From: Citrifermentans bremense R1
GTDB lineage: Bacteria > Desulfobacterota > Desulfuromonadia > Geobacterales > Geobacteraceae
DNA length: 64,000 nt
NCBI RefSeq assembly: GCF_000426865.1
Contig: NZ_KE384581.1
Location: 124,001 to 188,000, forward strand
Direction of reading: 5' to 3'
Position numbers and translations under genes: made by a program. Numbering within the stretch: the stretch's first letter is position 1; each line of letters opens with the position of its first letter. Positions 63,971 through 64,000 of this stretch are shown here, piece after piece. A model generated the notes under the pieces. It searched no databases. It was not told the DNA's origin and saw nothing but the letters and a program-made list of their open reading frames with translations.

Positions 63971-64000
63971 ATGAAGTTTTTTATCGACACAGCGGACGTT
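63971..64000 (+). CDS. Transaldolase / fructose-6-phosphate aldolase family (first 10 codons)
   Basis: Ten codons reach the window edge: MKFFIDTADV, the characteristic N-terminus of the small transaldolase (TalB-like/TalC) family, preceded by GGAGG at a normal distance. Only the start can be judged. Confidence 0.75.
   Translation, partial: MKFFIDTADV

Overview
The window looks like chromosomal DNA of a Geobacter-type bacterium (Geobacterales, Desulfuromonadota). The support is high GC, a 12-heme periplasmic cytochrome, the futalosine menaquinone route, a K+-independent-type membrane pyrophosphatase, the propionyl-CoA/methylmalonyl-CoA gene set and dense, mostly collinear operons. The genus is inferred from gene content and order; I ran no comparison. 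Almost everything is core metabolism, secretion and stress response. I see no rRNA or tRNA gene, CRISPR array, prophage or transposase.

Layout. 1-3.1 kb: the 5' part of hisZ, an exported protein of unknown function and two tandem small exported paralogues (all minus). 3.4-13.1 kb: a beta-barrel porin, methylmalonyl-CoA epimerase and the catalytic subunit of methylmalonyl-CoA mutase, a small zinc-ribbon protein (plus), then a two-gene biotin-dependent acyl-CoA carboxylase preceded by an unannotated 22-codon overlapping leader ORF. Together these interconvert propionyl-CoA and succinyl-CoA. 13.6-17.8 kb: a lactate module of (Fe-S) subunit, FAD oxidase and LarA-type lactate racemase, with inverted heptamer repeats between the first two. 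18.2-20.3 kb: hppA. 20.4-20.75 kb: a graded 20/21-bp tandem repeat. 20.8-28.2 kb: glgA, an M48 membrane protease, an OB-fold periplasmic protein, clpB and an acidic unknown protein. 28.3-30.5 kb: ilvE and rpoH, the latter with a clear CIRCE operator.

30.7-38.6 kb: plsY, a DoxX/rhodanese pair, a UPF0158 protein, lpxH, a cysteine-cluster protein, a penicillin-binding transpeptidase, a YihY membrane protein, two small envelope proteins (YtxH, DUF948) and the dodecaheme cytochrome. 38.9-50.7 kb: a 12-gene type II secretion operon, gspC-D-E-F-G-H-I-J-K-L-M-N. It is interrupted between gspC and gspD by an S23/four-helix-bundle gene flanked by inverted repeats, has a palindromic repeat at the 5' end of gspH, and shows a low-GC patch in gspK.

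51.1-55.8 kb (plus): mqnB, mqnD, a PAS-only membrane sensor with no kinase domain, and an RlpA-like protein. 55.9-57.8 kb: a large TPR protein with a lysine-rich tail (minus). 58.2-62.1 kb (plus): hsp20-lon-thiL, with a promoter followed by a terminator-like hairpin in the leader. 62.1-63.0 kb (minus): YjbQ (thiamine-phosphate synthase-like) and a TPR protein. 63.2-64 kb (plus): folK, a YHS-domain protein and the first ten codons of a transaldolase.

Heat-shock functions (clpB, rpoH, hsp20, lon) are concentrated in 24.8-61.1 kb. The best candidates for something not already described are the inverted-repeat-bounded S23 element inside the secretion operon, the leader ORF of the carboxylase operon, the terminator-like leaders of gspC and hsp20, and the graded tandem repeat after hppA.
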